A stretch of DNA of 64,000 nt, from assembly GCA_013400975.1 (NCBI GenBank), contig WBMZ01012192.1:206130-270129 (forward strand), in the 5' to 3' direction. This document shows positions 43,901-58,900 of the stretch, piece after piece. Position 1 is the stretch's first letter. The number at the start of each line of letters is the position of its first letter. The stretch comes from Atrichornis clamosus. Its lineage: Eukaryota > Chordata > Aves > Passeriformes > Menuridae. Position numbers and translations under genes: made by a program. Under the pieces are notes generated by a model. It worked only from the letters and a program-made list of their open reading frames with translations, was not told the DNA's origin and searched no databases.

Positions 43901-46900
43901 ATGATATACTTCCCAAATGCCATGCTATAAACAAAATGAACCTTTCTTTTATGAAGTACCCTTTTGCCAAATGTAACACAGTATCCACCACCTAGAAGCT
44001 GTAGTACAAAATATCTCATAAAACTTTGGATTTCACAAAATGTTTTCTCATGCTAGGCCAGAACGGGGTGTTTATCACTAGTTTCTGGTCATTATTATGT
44101 TCTTAAGCTTGCCACACATAACCACCAAGGTCTTGCAAGGGAAATTTTCTCTTAACATTTCCCTCAAGACAGCAAGAATTTTGAACACTCCATTGAAAAA
44201 AAAAATCAGTCAGCTCCTTCTTAAACTGTATGCCTCGACCTTGCTAAGTACCTGATTTTTGTCAGGTACCTTGTATCACTTATTTCAAGCATGCGTCTAC
44301 ACTAGCAAACATCTAAAATAACACCTTACTTGGAATCATTTAGAAACCCCTCAATGTATACTGATAATCTGAGAAAACACTGATCTTATTCAGGGAAAAA
44401 GGGGGAAAAGGGAGAGGAACAGTATGGTTGCAGGTTTTTTCCAATACAGCTTTGCTAGTACACACATCCAGTTGCTACTATAATAAAGCTAATCTGAGTC
44501 CTGTTCTTTATCTCCATATCAAAATCAGCACAAACATATCCATAACTGTGCTTAAAAATGGTTAGTATTGAAATGTGATATTGCAAAGAGTAGTCTAGGA
44601 CTGAAAAATTCAGCAAAAATGTCTCCCAACTGCTGCTGAAAGGCAGAATTTGGGTTAGGAAGTTTGTTCTATATTTGCTAAAACTCCAGGAATAACAACA
44701 GCTGTAAAAATACACATAAAACTGCTCCTGCAAATTTCCCCTACCAAAACTTTAACCTGTTATTAATGCTGACAAATCTGACAAAAGACATAAGAAATTA
44801 TTTAAGAAAAAAAAAATGAACGCTTAACCAAAATAACTTTCAAACATTTTTTCCTACACAAAAGACATACACAGAAGAACAATGTAATTTCACGAGAAGG
44901 TGTGATGGGATTCTTTATGCAAGTGGCATCAAAAGAAAGGCCTAGAATACACTGATTAAGAGCTCATGTAGAAGTACAATTGCCAGAAAAATGAGACAGA
45001 ACTCATGCATAAAGTAGAGGTCTGAACAGCACAAAGTAACTCTTCTTCCTTCATTATCATTTACAGAATGCCTAACTTTACCTAAAAGTAGACCTGAATT
45101 TTTAAAATACATTTACATCTCATCTACACTGGACTGTTTTGCCACCATTGATCCATTTTGAGCCTTTTACATTTCGGTTAGGGCAGAAATGCTTCCAGTA
45201 CAGCAAATTTGTTTTTCAATATGATCAGCACTAGAAACAGTGCAAGCTTTAACTGAAACAATTGTCAGTCATGATCACATCAGACAAAAGCCTATTTAGG
45301 TAGTGACACATTAGTATGATCCTTTGCAATGAACACATCAAATTGCAACATGTTGAATAAAATAAACTCACGACAAAATAATTTGTCTATCATTTTCTAT
45401 ACTTCCTTCCACCTTGCCTTGTTTGTTTTAGATAATTGTTCTTATTAAGCTGTTCTGCATCCCCAGCTCTTCTATCTGAGTTACACTGAGAAATGCAAAA
45501 CAAGCAACCAAGAGATGTGCCATTCCCAGTAGTTGCTGCTTTTGAAGGCATATGCCAGCTGTTAAAAGCAACCAGCAGATGCTTTCTGAAGAACTCACAT
45601 CCACTTCCCTGGCACATACTTCACTGCTGGTGTTTTCATTAGCAGGACAGCTGCAGAGTGAAAAGTGGCTTACCTCAGCTGGCTTCTCTAACTATCCTGA
45701 TGAAGAGAATTGATTTGGGTAGGTAAAGGCTATGAAATGACTAAAAGATTTCTCATATACAAGTATGCAAGTTAGCTTCCAGGAACCTCATAGACAGCCT
45801 GCAGAAAATCAGAGTACAGCTGAATTACCTTTCTTGCATACTTCTTAAACTATCCTTATACTATTACTAGACTATTAACCTATTACCAAACAATAATTTA
45901 TTAAGTATTCTGAAATGTTTGAAGTTCAGTACCAGTGTCTGAGCAACTTAGTTTAGTTGAATTATTTAACAGAACACCCATCAGATGTTTTCGTCCATTT
46001 GACAGATATAGTTTAGTAGCACATAAAGATGCAACAAGCAAATAGAGACCTTGCTGCAGCATTTTGTTAGATCATTGAGGCACTGTCATCTAATGCAATG
46101 GCAATCTACAGCCTTGTTTCTATTAACAGCTTCAATTATATTCACAAACTTTGTTGAATTCACTTTCTTATGGGGATTTATTAAGTTTCTAGTGTGACTT
46201 TACATTAGTCTTTACTTGGCTGTTGTCTTTGAAGCTGCTCTGACGAAAGTGTCTCCATAGAATCAATATACTGCTAATAGTCGTTACTTTTTAAAGCAGA
46301 GCAAGTTTTTACTACTTTTTCCTATAGTATTTTGAAGGAGCTTAAAAAATCAGAACATGATACTGTGGATTAAGCAATTGTATTTATAAGTAATTAAACA
46401 AAATAACTGATGATGCAAACGTATAGGTTAACTTTTTCACAACTATGGAACCAAAGATTAATACCACTGCGATTTTGTAACAGTAAACAATACACTTATT
46501 TAAAAATCACTTCTTGCATGGTCTTGCTACTGTCATTTGCTTCATTTGTCTTTGTGGTAGAGAAAAGGATGACTTGACCACAAATTTATAAACTGAAATT
46601 ACCTAGGTGATCCCTCAAGAGGCTCTCAAAAGGGGAAGAGCTCTCCAAAAAAGACTGTCAAGAAAGCATGTAATAGAGTGGCTTAGAATATTCATATAGA
46701 ATGGTGCAGAAAATGCTCCAGATTCTTTTCTGGATCAGTCTGCCTCCCTCAGTGCTAGAAACCCTGAGTCAGTTCAAGGGAGCTCAGGAAACAAATTCAT
46801 GATCCTTTCTCTAGCAGAGTCCTGAAGCTCTCCCTCCGAGAATGGAACATGCTGTATTTTACTGGCTATTTCACCATGCGTTTTGAAGGTAGCAGTGTGA

Positions 46901-49900
46901 AGAGTTGTTCAGAATATTAACAGTATGTTGGGCAGTTTCCACCATATTTCTGTTTACCATCGCACCTTTCAAAAGGTGCTATGCAAAGGATGTAAGACAC
47001 AAACAGCTAGACAATATTACAGAATATGAATTCTATACCATGGAAAACACTTCAATGCAGTTTGCTATGACAGAAGTTTCCTAGAAGAGCAATTGACAAA
47101 ATAAAGATTTCATTTAAACAACTGTTCAAGTTTACTCAATATTGCTTTTCAATTGATCTCTTTTCTTTCCTCACCAGCTCGGAAAACTTACCAGTAAGAA
47201 TTTTATTAACCTGTAGTGTAAGATTGAGGGCTGCCACCTGTCTTTGCCAGAATGGTCTCATCCAATGGTAACCATATTTGCTAAAGCTTTCTTCATTTAA
47301 AGAAAGGGTTTTTAGATACAAGAGAAAGTCGTGTTTCTTCTCTTAAACAGTTTACTGAATACTCCACATGTTCTGATATTTTGTGTCTAATGATAACAGT
47401 CCTATTTAAAGCAACTCTTTCCATGAAGGAAAAATCCAACCAGACGTGGGTGTGGGTTTTTTTCATTATTATTTTATTTCTAATACCAAAAAGGAGTGGA
47501 ATAAGCTTATTTACACTTATAGAGAACTGACTTGAACAGCTTCAGATTAGATTAACAACTACAGCAGAATCAGAGATACACTTTGGTATTCCAGCTATTT
47601 CAAGGTTTATTGATTCCCTTAATGCATGCTTCCATGTTGAACTATACTCTGCAACTTTAATTCTGTCATTGAACTAAGTTAAATTCAGTTATATAGGCTG
47701 CCAGAGGCTTGTTTGATGAACTTAATCATATGCCAAGCATACACAGGCTTTATACTAGCTCCAAACGCTAGAGATTTCATTTCATCCTGACTACAAAGCC
47801 ATATAAGATTCCGGAATTCACTTCAACATAAAGATCTCACTATTGACAAAACTGGACCGTATAAGAAACAGACTGAAAAATCTACTTAGATTGGAAAAAA
47901 CCCAGTTCTTCACCACTGCCAAGGTACAGTGGTTACATGTGGGAGTAAGAACATAACCTACAAAAAGATGCATCAAGTTAGACAACTGCTTACTATGCTG
48001 TCTGACAGCAAATATTGCTACACATGTAGCAACCTCCCAGGGAGTTTCTCAGCACCCAGTGATGTGTGACACCGGGATTTTATAAACCAGAGTTAGTATA
48101 ATTGTTTTCAATGGCTCTCAGTAGATTTCTTTTTTGTAAGTTCTTTCAGTTCTCTAATTCCTATAAATAGTTTAATATGTACCGTATCCTGTAACAAGAT
48201 CTACATTTTAATTACTTTTGTGAGAAGCACCTTCTTTCAAACCTCCTCCTGCATTTGATACCTGAAATTGTTACATGGGAGGGAGGAGGCAAGCAACATC
48301 TCATCCTGCCACACAGAATTTTATAGAATTGTCATATCATCACAGATGTGTATTTGTTTTCCCAAGGCTTGTTGACCCTAACAATCCACCAAACCAATGG
48401 CTGTGGTTGCATCTCAGCTGACAGACATTCAAAATCCTGTTCAGATGGATGAGAGACCCACACTTAATTAAATCCAGAAGAGCACAGAATGAAATTTTCA
48501 CTCCACAAGCAAATGGTGTGACAAGTGGTACGTTTTACAAGGATATGTAAAGATAGGACAAGGGGGAATGGCTTTAAACTGAAAGATGATAGATTTAGAT
48601 ACAAGGAAGGAATTCTTTTCTTGGAGGGTGGTGAGAGGTTTTCACATATGCCTCTAAGACTTTTTGTACATGAAATGCCCACTCGCATAAATCATAGCTT
48701 TTAATAGGTTACCTCCAGCTCTGGGAGTGGCAAAAAAGGTAGTGAAGGCCTGTTATCTACAGCTGAGAAACTAAAGACTGCACTTACAGGGGGGCACACA
48801 CACACTGCTGTAAAATCCTGAGTTCCTTGCATATCATCTGTAATAAATTTTTAAAAGCTGACTAGAGTTAAACTAGAGTTTAACTAGAGTTAAACTTTTC
48901 ACAGTACTATCACATTTATCTTGTGTATCTTATAGGATCCATTTAATACCCTAAATGTTTAAGTGTTTATTTAAGAAAATGTCACAAATACTTAAGTTTC
49001 CTTCTGAAAAACTGTGACTAGTTTTCCCATTTACATTAAAAAGACTTTTGAAAAAAAAACCCCAAAATCAAATAGTTTCTCAAATAATTCAGTTACTGCC
49101 CTGCTGTTTTTTAAATTAGGCTAACATTTTAACCTCCTCTGGGACCATTCTCAAGTTAATTCAGTACTACAGAAACATACACCACAAAGTCTAAACACCA
49201 ATTATAAGCTTTAAACTATTACATAAAATTTGGTGTAATGTTGGCTGCTTCACAACAGAAACTGACTTTTCACAATAGTCATCATATTTTAATGTCTCAA
49301 ATATTTAAGTTATGCTATGATGGCATGTGGTGGGGTTGGGTTTTTTCAGTTCATGTCAAAGATGCCAAATATTTTTTATATAATATCTTCATTGAAAAGA
49401 AATCCATTCTCCTGGAAACAGAGCTTCCAGGGAAGATGAACTTCTACAGAGAAAAGAAGGAAAAGCTAAAAAGTATGGTCTGGTTTTGGTGATTTTTTTT
49501 CCCCTATCCCCCAGAATCCTAAATTTTGAGGCAAATTACCAGTAGGGAGATAAGTTTTTGTCTTTGGTTTTTACCTTCTGTTTCTGTCAAGCTCAGTTAA
49601 CTAATTCCCTATTCCTTGTATGTGTCTCAGCCACCACAGTCCCAGTTCCAGTATGGCCTCAGCCCTTTGTGCTGGTGAAGACCTCTTAATTTAGAGGCTG
49701 GTGCAAGACCATGGCTGAAAACTGCCAGAAAATATAGCCAACTTCCCTCATCACTAAAAAAGGAGCGAGTAGACATTTTTAATTCAATGCTTTTGGTAGT
49801 ATTACTCTTTAATGTATTTTACTACAACATCAGAACATGAAAATTGCTACCTTTAAAAACGACATAAAGGGTTACCTGCAAAAATGCTTGTCTTTCAGCA

Positions 49901-52900
49901 GAACAGCAAGAAGAACAGCAAGTTAAAGCCTTTTACATGTTGGTGGAAACAAGATCATTAAAAATGAAATTGCTAGCACCTGGCAGGCATTTGTGTAAAT
50001 AATGCAGCAATATAAAATAAGAAACTGGTCAGATATACTAGGATCATTGATTACCTAAATATAGTTACAACTCTCTTGTTTGCAGACAAAAGTGAACATA
50101 TCAAAATTAATGAACACTTTTAAAGGCTTTTTATATAAATTGTGTTTTATGACAATGCTACATGTTACTTGTTGCATAGAGAATTTATTGAGTTTGGGCA
50201 GACAATCATAACTGAATTATAAGTCTAACTTTTCAAATGAGATTGCTACTCCACTAGGGCCCTACAATCTTCTGGTTTAATACTAAGAGTATTAACTAAA
50301 AATTATTTAAACCATTACAGATTAGAAAAACTATTACTTTTTGCATCAAATTATTTCCACAATCAACATATCTGCAATTATTATGCATGTCATAACTGAC
50401 ATCACAATGACAGCCTGAAACTGATCAAACACTTAAGTGTAGCAAGGGGCAAGATGCCTAAAACTTCAGAGCAACCTTGTTAAAGAGTTCAAAACTGATT
50501 TTTTCCCTGAGTTCTCTTGTAAAAAAAGTTACCAACAATCACCTTTAAGGTTAATTATACTTCATCTGGTTTAGGCCTTGTGCAACTGCAAAGTTGGGTA
50601 CCCATTCAAATTCCACCACACAAATCTTACATGTGAATTGTCTTGCACACTGGATTCAAGGGTTTGTATTTCCTTTAAGCTGTTTGTGCCGTTGCATCAT
50701 GGCAAGATGGAAAACAAAGTAAAATTTTATAGAAACATGCTCCATAAACTTTCAAATTGCCACTTGTTCTTCTTACAAAATCTTGACAGTTATTAATGAA
50801 AATGAATACCCAATTTTCTTCATGTCCAGTTATATTTGCTGTGACAAAAAGAGCATCTGCAACATAGAAGGTAGGCAATCACACAGATTCCAGAGGTAAA
50901 GAAAACTTAAAACTAGAACCTGTTTGTATGTAACAACCATCCTTGATTTTAGCTTTATATACTTGTAGAACATTCAAAAAAACCACAGGAACAAAATCAA
51001 AATACACAGAATACATACAGTGTAGGTGGCACTAATTCACCTTAGAGCAATTGATACAAATATATATTCAACATATACATGGGTATTCCTGGATTTTGAA
51101 TTCATATTTCACACACGACTGGATTTTTTGGCCAAGAGCATGTAGCAGCTCAAATCTGGCCCCACTGTTCTGCCTTTTCTTCTGAGTAGACATTAGCAAC
51201 ACCAGTATGCCTACTAAAACTCATTGTAACCCAACAGAGTAACAAAAGGCAGAATTTTGCTGAACACATAAACATAACTGAAATGTAACAATGAGTCTTT
51301 TTCAAATCATTGTCTGCAGGTATTTACAATTTATGTTACAAGTTTTATGACTTACAGTTTTAGAGTATTATGTCCAGTCAAAAAGTAGGGCAGGTTTTTG
51401 AAGTAATTTTCTGGAGCAGAACCAGGTAAAGAGTCAAATGTTTAATGAGCCAAAAACCACTATGGAAGCTAGGAGAAAACCTAATGTATAAAGAGGCAAG
51501 CAGTAGGGATATCAGTAAGGCATCTGAACACCCTGCACCTTATATTTAGGCAGTAAAAACATCCCTGATACCCCAAGAGCAGAACTACTTCATGTAAGGT
51601 GCACAGCAAGTAAGCTCCCTCTCCCTTTTTGAAATGAGAGGCACTGCATTTCTTGACTGTTGAGAAAGCAGCCACAATTAGAAAAACATGTACATTTACT
51701 TTCTTTATGAACCATTTGTTGTTAAAAATAAGCAAGAACAAATAGCAGGACTAGACAATGGGTAACATTGCAAGGATATAGGGAATGTCATAGGTTTGTG
51801 AGGTTACTTGGATAATAGCTATTCAGCATGAGAGTCTGATTGCATATGCAACCAAATCCCAAATCCTAATGAACAAGAGATAAGAGTTCTGGTCTTCATT
51901 ATTATCTCAGTTAAGTCACTGACCAATGGACCATGGAAGAAGCTACTCTGGCATGGCCTTGAAGAGGTTCAGCCAGAACTTCAGAACAGATAAGAAGAGG
52001 TAAACAACATCATAATTTGTCTCCCAGGAAGGAACAAACTTATCTCAGGATGTCTGCAGCAACTTGTGGATATGTGCAATCATTTTAATGGAACGTTCAG
52101 GGAATGTGCCAAAGGCAGGGAAGGTGAATCAGGACAGAACAAGCGTCGGAAACAGAGAAGAAGTGGCATAAAACCAAGTCATTAGTGTAAGCTGCAAGAC
52201 AGCAGGTTGGTTTGGCACAGCCCTGCACCTGATCACTGCTGTCTGTCCCGTGTTAAATCCTACTTGTAATATTCCCTTTGAGACTTTGCTCTCTACTCTG
52301 CATAGGAGTGATCTGCAAGGAAACTTGGGAGTCAGTCAATGATAAGGAGACCTCCATCTGGAAAGACTAAGGTCTAAGACAGTGATCAAATAAGAGACCT
52401 CAAGCCTAGGTATCAATGACGGATGTACTCAAAACCTGTGTTAACATCTGCATCAGTGAATGTTGGCCTGCCTGTGAATCAGGAGAGGGCTAGTATACTT
52501 TTCACCAGCAAACTTTCAATTCTCATCAGCTGTAGAAGAACTTTATCAGGCTGTTTGTCTTCTTATTCACCTAAATGTTGTCAGCATGTTTATGTGGTGC
52601 CAGAAAAGGCAATGTTTTGTCTTATTAATTGTCTTTGTGACCAGCCATGCCCTACATATACTGCCATCTTGGGAATGTGTGCTCATTCTCACTACTGGCT
52701 AGATGTGCAGACAGGAGCAATGGCAAGCAGACCAAGAGGAGAAATTCCCTGTAGCTTAGAGGGCACTAAATATAGGTTCCCTTCACAAATATGTCATGAT
52801 TATCCACTGGAATTCCTATGCATAGGTCCAACTCTCATAAAACAACACAGTATTGTACCATAGTTCTTCCAGAGCCTAGAGAACACCCAGTTATCTTCAA

Positions 52901-55900
52901 GCGTTCTTTCTCCTTCAATTCTGTGTGACATTCCCAGCCTTCACGCTAATACATCTTTTGCCAGCCACTCAAGATTTTGAAAGATGAAAATGCAAGAGCA
53001 TCCTAACTTCAAAATTATGCATGGGTGAAGGAAAATATTTCCAGTTCAACTTTAAAGCAAAACATCTGATAATTAGCAGCCAAGCAGAAAAATACACAAA
53101 TATAAGCTCTGCAAATTTTAAAAAACCGTAACTTGCTGTTTCAAAAATATATTGGATTCAATATGCTTGCATCTTTATCCCTAACAAAACTTCCCTTACA
53201 TGACAGTTAAGACCAAAATAAGACCTCATATGAATCTCAACACCAGAGGAATGCTTCTTTAAACCAGTATGCAATTGTTTCTGGAAATTTGTTTCTCCTT
53301 TTTTAAGTATGCTTAGAGTCGAGGGTAGTAGAAGGAGCAAATGCACTTTTGAGTATTACAGTAGATAATTTTACTTGTCCAGTATTTAGTACTGATTTTA
53401 TACTTCTACCTTATTAAACTTTCTCAATGTAAACTTTCAGTGGCAAAAAAACCTTGATTACCATTTTTATAAAATCACATAGTTCTGTACCTTCAGCAGT
53501 GGATATAAAAGCATGTGGGATACAAACACCACTGCCCTGTACTACAAGTCAGTTCTTCTGGACTTAGTAATTATGTAAAATTGTCTGTCTTACAGACAGA
53601 CTTCAGCTGCACCTTTCAGTACAGCAATACCATTAGGATTCCCACCTCTGTAGGAACATCATGTTTGTAGTGACAATAGCATGTTTTCCAGATCATTAAA
53701 GATGAGCCATTCATACAAGTATTTACAGTATTCCTACACATTGACTTGAGCAACTAAAACATCTCATGACAGTTCATCAGTTAGTAAAAAAAAGCACAAG
53801 AAAATCCACACCTTTTGCACACTACCACTACTGGAATTTCTCCATCCATCATAATTTGTTTTACCATGAACAATAAAATTTTTAAAGTATCTATTTTATG
53901 GGTGTCAGCAAGGATTACTGTTACCTCACATAAAAAATGTTAAATGTTATTTTATATTCATAAACTTGGATAACAGCATCTTTTTACAACTGATCTTGGA
54001 ATATTACATGCCCTGACCTTGTACCATAAGTTAAAAATAATAAGAGCAGGAACAAAAGAAACCTCAAATCATGCACTTACTTATTCAATGTGAGGTCAAG
54101 GATGAATTTAGAGCCAAAGGCCTCAATCTGGAAACTTGCCTGGGCCAGATGTACAGCCTGTAAACAGGAACACACAGTTGTCACAAGATTCACTGAGTTT
54201 TATATGTAACAAATGTGACTGTGAAAAAACAAAGTTATGGAAAACATGCTTATTTTCATGAATCTCATAGGCATATGAAAACCTTTGCCCTTGTACCAAA
54301 TTCTGATTCAAAAGGATTTTCCTTTTTAGAGGGAAGCAAATGGTACCTGAAAAGCATGCTTTCAAACACACACTCATTCCCCACAAAAAGAAAAAAAAAA
54401 GAAAAACATTTCACACAAATGTCTTTATTTTGCCATAACCAGAAGGCTATGTAACAAAAGCATAAGTAATGTAGGTAGTGTTCTTTTAATTAAGTTATTG
54501 CATTCATTCCTTTTAAAAGGCTTGAAATAATTAAAGCATTTGTAATATACACTTTCAAATATGAAAATCATAGCAAGGCTCACATTACACATTATGAAAA
54601 ACTCCAGCAAAGTAATCCCTTCACAATTAATGGCTTTGTACTTGGCACTGTAGCTAAACCAGTATACAGAATACTGATGCTGCTCAACATACAGCAAAAA
54701 CATTAGCTTGTCTTGCGTAGGGAGTTAAATTTAACTTTCAGGATATTTAGTTCTTGTCAGATACACACCTTGTCAGAGAAGCTGTAATCTTTATTCTTCT
54801 TTATACTATTGTAACTGTAGCCAAAGACATTTAAAACATGCTTAACTGTTTTCTAGAAAAATAAGAGATGATCCAAGAATTTCTTTTTGTGAAGACACTG
54901 TACCAGCAGAGTTGAAGAGATTAGATCTGAATTTCATAGCATCTCTTTCCTGATAATGTTCTAATCAAATCATGCTTGCTTATACACTAATTTGATACAG
55001 CATTAATAATCACACAAAGTTTAAATATTATGACTAAGCCCTTTAGCCAAAAGACAAAAAAAAATACTATTTTTTATTAAACACCGCGATTAATCTTCAG
55101 GTATGTCACAGAAACTATATCAAGTTCTAGTTAGCTTACAGCATAACTTAAATAGTATGAAGGTTAGCTTTTATGGCCCACAAGGCCTACAGTTCTGTTC
55201 TCCTTTGGAAATTTTTCCACAAAGGATAAACTCCTTAGGTTTCCCTTCCATTCTTGCACTACGCTCCCTAGGCATCTGCTACTGATTTTAGGGACAGCTA
55301 GCTGAATGACTAGTCTGATCTGCTACAACTTTTCTGTTGTCCAATCAAGGCCATTCAGTGATACCTATGTACCACCCTTTAAGTTTCTAAGCCACCAATC
55401 ATGTATTCTCTACCTTTCTGCAATTTCAAATTATTAAAAGTAATTTGTATTCTTGGTCTGCAATATCATAAAAACCCTTCATCATGTAGAATTAGATAGA
55501 GCAGCATTGCTATTTCTGAAAACAACTACTTCTGTGTATAAAAACACTGCTTGCTATCTGTGACTCACTAACAGATGCAGCCTGTACACACAAGCAATTG
55601 CTGCAAAGCAGCTGACACTAATTTGATGCCCTGCAGTAGGGCATGTTCTCCACCAAACAGCTCAAACCATTGGTTACAAAAAAACCCACTGGATTTTAAA
55701 TCCCTGCAGTTCAGCAAAAACACTGTTTTGAATTCAGGTGAATGCAATACACTACTGCTGCAGCAAAATATCTGTTAACCAGTTTAATAACAGATAACCA
55801 CCTGTGAAAGCCATAAACCAGGTGAAGGTAATGAGACTAAAGTATCCAATCCTGAAACCGATGTTGTCCCGGCAATAAGTTAGCATAAAAAGCTACCAGG

Positions 55901-58900
55901 GAGTTATCACCTGGTGGTTTAGGTATTACAACCATCATGTACCACAGTGATGGGAGGAAATATTTCAAAAAAGTATCTGTGTAATTCTGTTATCCACCTT
56001 ATAATTTCACTGTATTTACTCATCAGCTACTGTGCAATACAATGCCCAAAGTATAATCTGAAATACGGTGTTTTTCTCATTGGCATAGAAATATACATTC
56101 AAACAAGAATATAATGTTGATCAGCACATATTTTGAAGAATATATATATTTTCACAGAAAAATATAAAATATCATCATCTTGTACCACTTCCACACATGC
56201 ATACGCTCACACTTGCATAAGTATTCTTTATTTACATAAAGAGGAGACCAAGTTCCTTTGTCCATGCTTGCTTATCACCTAAAAACCTCTGCAGAGGTTC
56301 CTGCTTTGACAGCTATAACCTACTCCAATGGCAAAGCTGCAAAATTATATAAATATTTTGTTCAGCTAAGACTTAATGATGATGTATAGACATGTTGGTT
56401 GAAGAAAAGTCTGAGTCTTTAAAATTCTTCCTGTCCCAATACCCAAATTTTAGAGAGAAAAAAAAAAAAAGTCTTTTTTTCACTGGTCTGGATGCTCAAA
56501 TTACTAGCGTAGTCACCGTAGTAAGACATTCTTCATACATTCTAAGAGTGCTGTAGCTGCTTGTGCAAAGAAATAGCTTTCAGGGTTTTTTCCAAGCTAA
56601 AAATCCATACACATAAAGAACTCCAGTTTCTTTCAAATCAGTCATTAGCTTACAGTAAGTTTCAATATAAAAATGACTGTAACTGGAATCTCAGTTCTAC
56701 TGATCTATGTCACAATTTCAATGCTTTCATTGTTTTCATTATTGCATTTGGGCATCACAGGTCCATAATTCACTTTTTTTAGACTTTCAGGAATTTTACA
56801 ATCATTATCACCAAAAGTTAACTACTATACTGATTTTACTTTCTTCACATTAAAACTATGCCAAATGCAATAACATGTTATCCCTTCAAAAATACTAAGT
56901 CCTGCCACAAATCTTTAAACAAAAGTAGCAGCATTATTTAACTGACTGATGGTACCTATGGGTCTTTTGCTATAATCATACAGATATAATCTCCAAATTA
57001 CAAGCTCATTGCTTTTAGAAACCTATTTTTGCATACAGTTCTGCTGGCTAAAATAATGGCCAAAAGCTATCTCTCCCAGTTTAGAAGCTGAGCAAGGGAT
57101 TTCATCACTCCCATTTTGGAAATAGAAATGTAAGTCAGATTTAGATGGATTTTACACTATTAAAACATTTTTTGCTCTAGACCTTCATTCTGATAATAGC
57201 AGTTTTGTCACAAATCAGCGAGACTTACTATGTATTAGTTCCTTCCCCTGCTTTTAGCTTGTTGGCCTATCCTCAGACTTCATCCAGAAACCATCCTTCT
57301 TTTAATGTTTGGTTACCTTCTACTACATGGCACATATGACAAGACAACTTTCCATTACTCCTTGGAAATGAAGCATTTCATATTGAAACACAATCCATAA
57401 ATGTCACAGCAGCATGTGAAAACTTATGCTTAAAACAAACAGCATTTCAGAAAACCTTCTCTTAATGATTTGTCTTTGGTCTTTAACAATTAAAAACAGA
57501 GGAGTTACTTTAATGCACTTGAACCCCAAGCCTTGAAGACTGTTCTTAGAAAAAATGGTTGCAGGCATGAGAACAAAGACCCCGGTCTGCCTCTGGAAGC
57601 ACTCCTACTGTTGTGCATCTAACCCCAGGGGCCAGAAACCACCATTCTCTCCTAATATGACAATACTTAGATACCCTTCTGCACTGACACTGGCCTCCAA
57701 AGCCATATCCCTCTTGAGGATTTTTCAGTAAGACTCTACAAAGTAGTGCATCCTTATCTTAGACGCCTTTTCTGCAGTACCCAGCTTCCCACAAATGCTA
57801 GAAAACCTATAAACTTAATTTATTTTTATTTCGGAACAAGGCATAACAAGTGTTGTGCTACTTAACACTTAGGAACTGAAATCTTTTATAGCTTATTGTG
57901 CGAAGCTCATGAGAAGACCCAGAAATATATTTATAAAAAAAAGAATTTAAAAAGTTGTAGAAATAACATGACCCACATTTCAGCTAAGAAACAAAAACCT
58001 AGTTGAAGTTGGCATAGGGAAAGTATCCTACTCACAGAAACCAAAGAGAGGAAGACCAATATCAATCCTCCTGTTAGTAACTACTGAAGATGCAGAGTCA
58101 CGATAAGCCTTTTGCATTAATATAAATTCAATATAAAACAGAAAAAAATACAAAGTTCACACAACCATCAATTTACAGGTAGTGTAAATTGAATCTGCAC
58201 CAAAGAAAAATCTGGAAAAAAAACCAGGCAAAGCCAGCTGAAATACTACAAAGATTCTCCAACAATCTTATACATATAAGCCACACAAACTTCATTCATT
58301 ATTTTGACCATTTTTCATTACATGTGATTAAAAGTGAGGACCTGGCCTAAAATAGGTAAGTCAAGGGAAGACTAATTAATGCATAGGATTTTTATGTGGA
58401 TTTTAGTAAGAATTCACATTATGCCACCTCTTGAAAGTTTACCAATTATGACCTTTTGACTTTTACAAAAAAGATTGGCTTTTTTGCCAATACTACTTCC
58501 ATTTCAATGGCAAACAGTTGTTTTCCTTTCATCTTAAGGATGCTTTCCCGCTCAACTTTCATATGCTGCATACTAAAATTACATAGAGGATTGAGACAGC
58601 ACGCTATCTCAACCTTTAAAGCAAGGCAAGATAGCAAGAAAATATTGCATTCAGCTGGCAGGAATATTTTCTTTATATATTCAGACAAACAGCTGAACTG
58701 ACCTGAAACACCTGGAGTTTTCACCCCATGAAAAATAGACCAAAAGGAAGGTGGAACATCTTCATAGTGAAAAGTACTCTCGCTTATTTTTTCCTCAGTC
58801 TTTAGGGTCTGCAAAACAGTTTTCTTAACATCTCCCTCCTTCCCAAAATTACACTAACAGCTTAGAACTATGCATGAAGACACAGCTTCTTTACAGCTTC

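Larger units (their letters stand above)
41360..54080 (-). other. ADAM23: Intron 3 (about 12.7 kb, the largest)
   Basis: Mostly AT-rich unique sequence. It holds a CR1-like fragment near 48500-48770, a triple 11-bp tandem repeat at 48861-48893, a TA microsatellite at 43594-43610, and an unassigned block of less AT-rich sequence at about 51780-52870 with a 146-codon open frame on the plus strand. No exon with conserved ADAM sequence was found inside it. Confidence 0.8.

Noticed and set aside
52423..52863. Plus-strand open frame of 146 codons as a possible gene
   Set aside because: No motif or domain. Kept only as part of an unassigned block.
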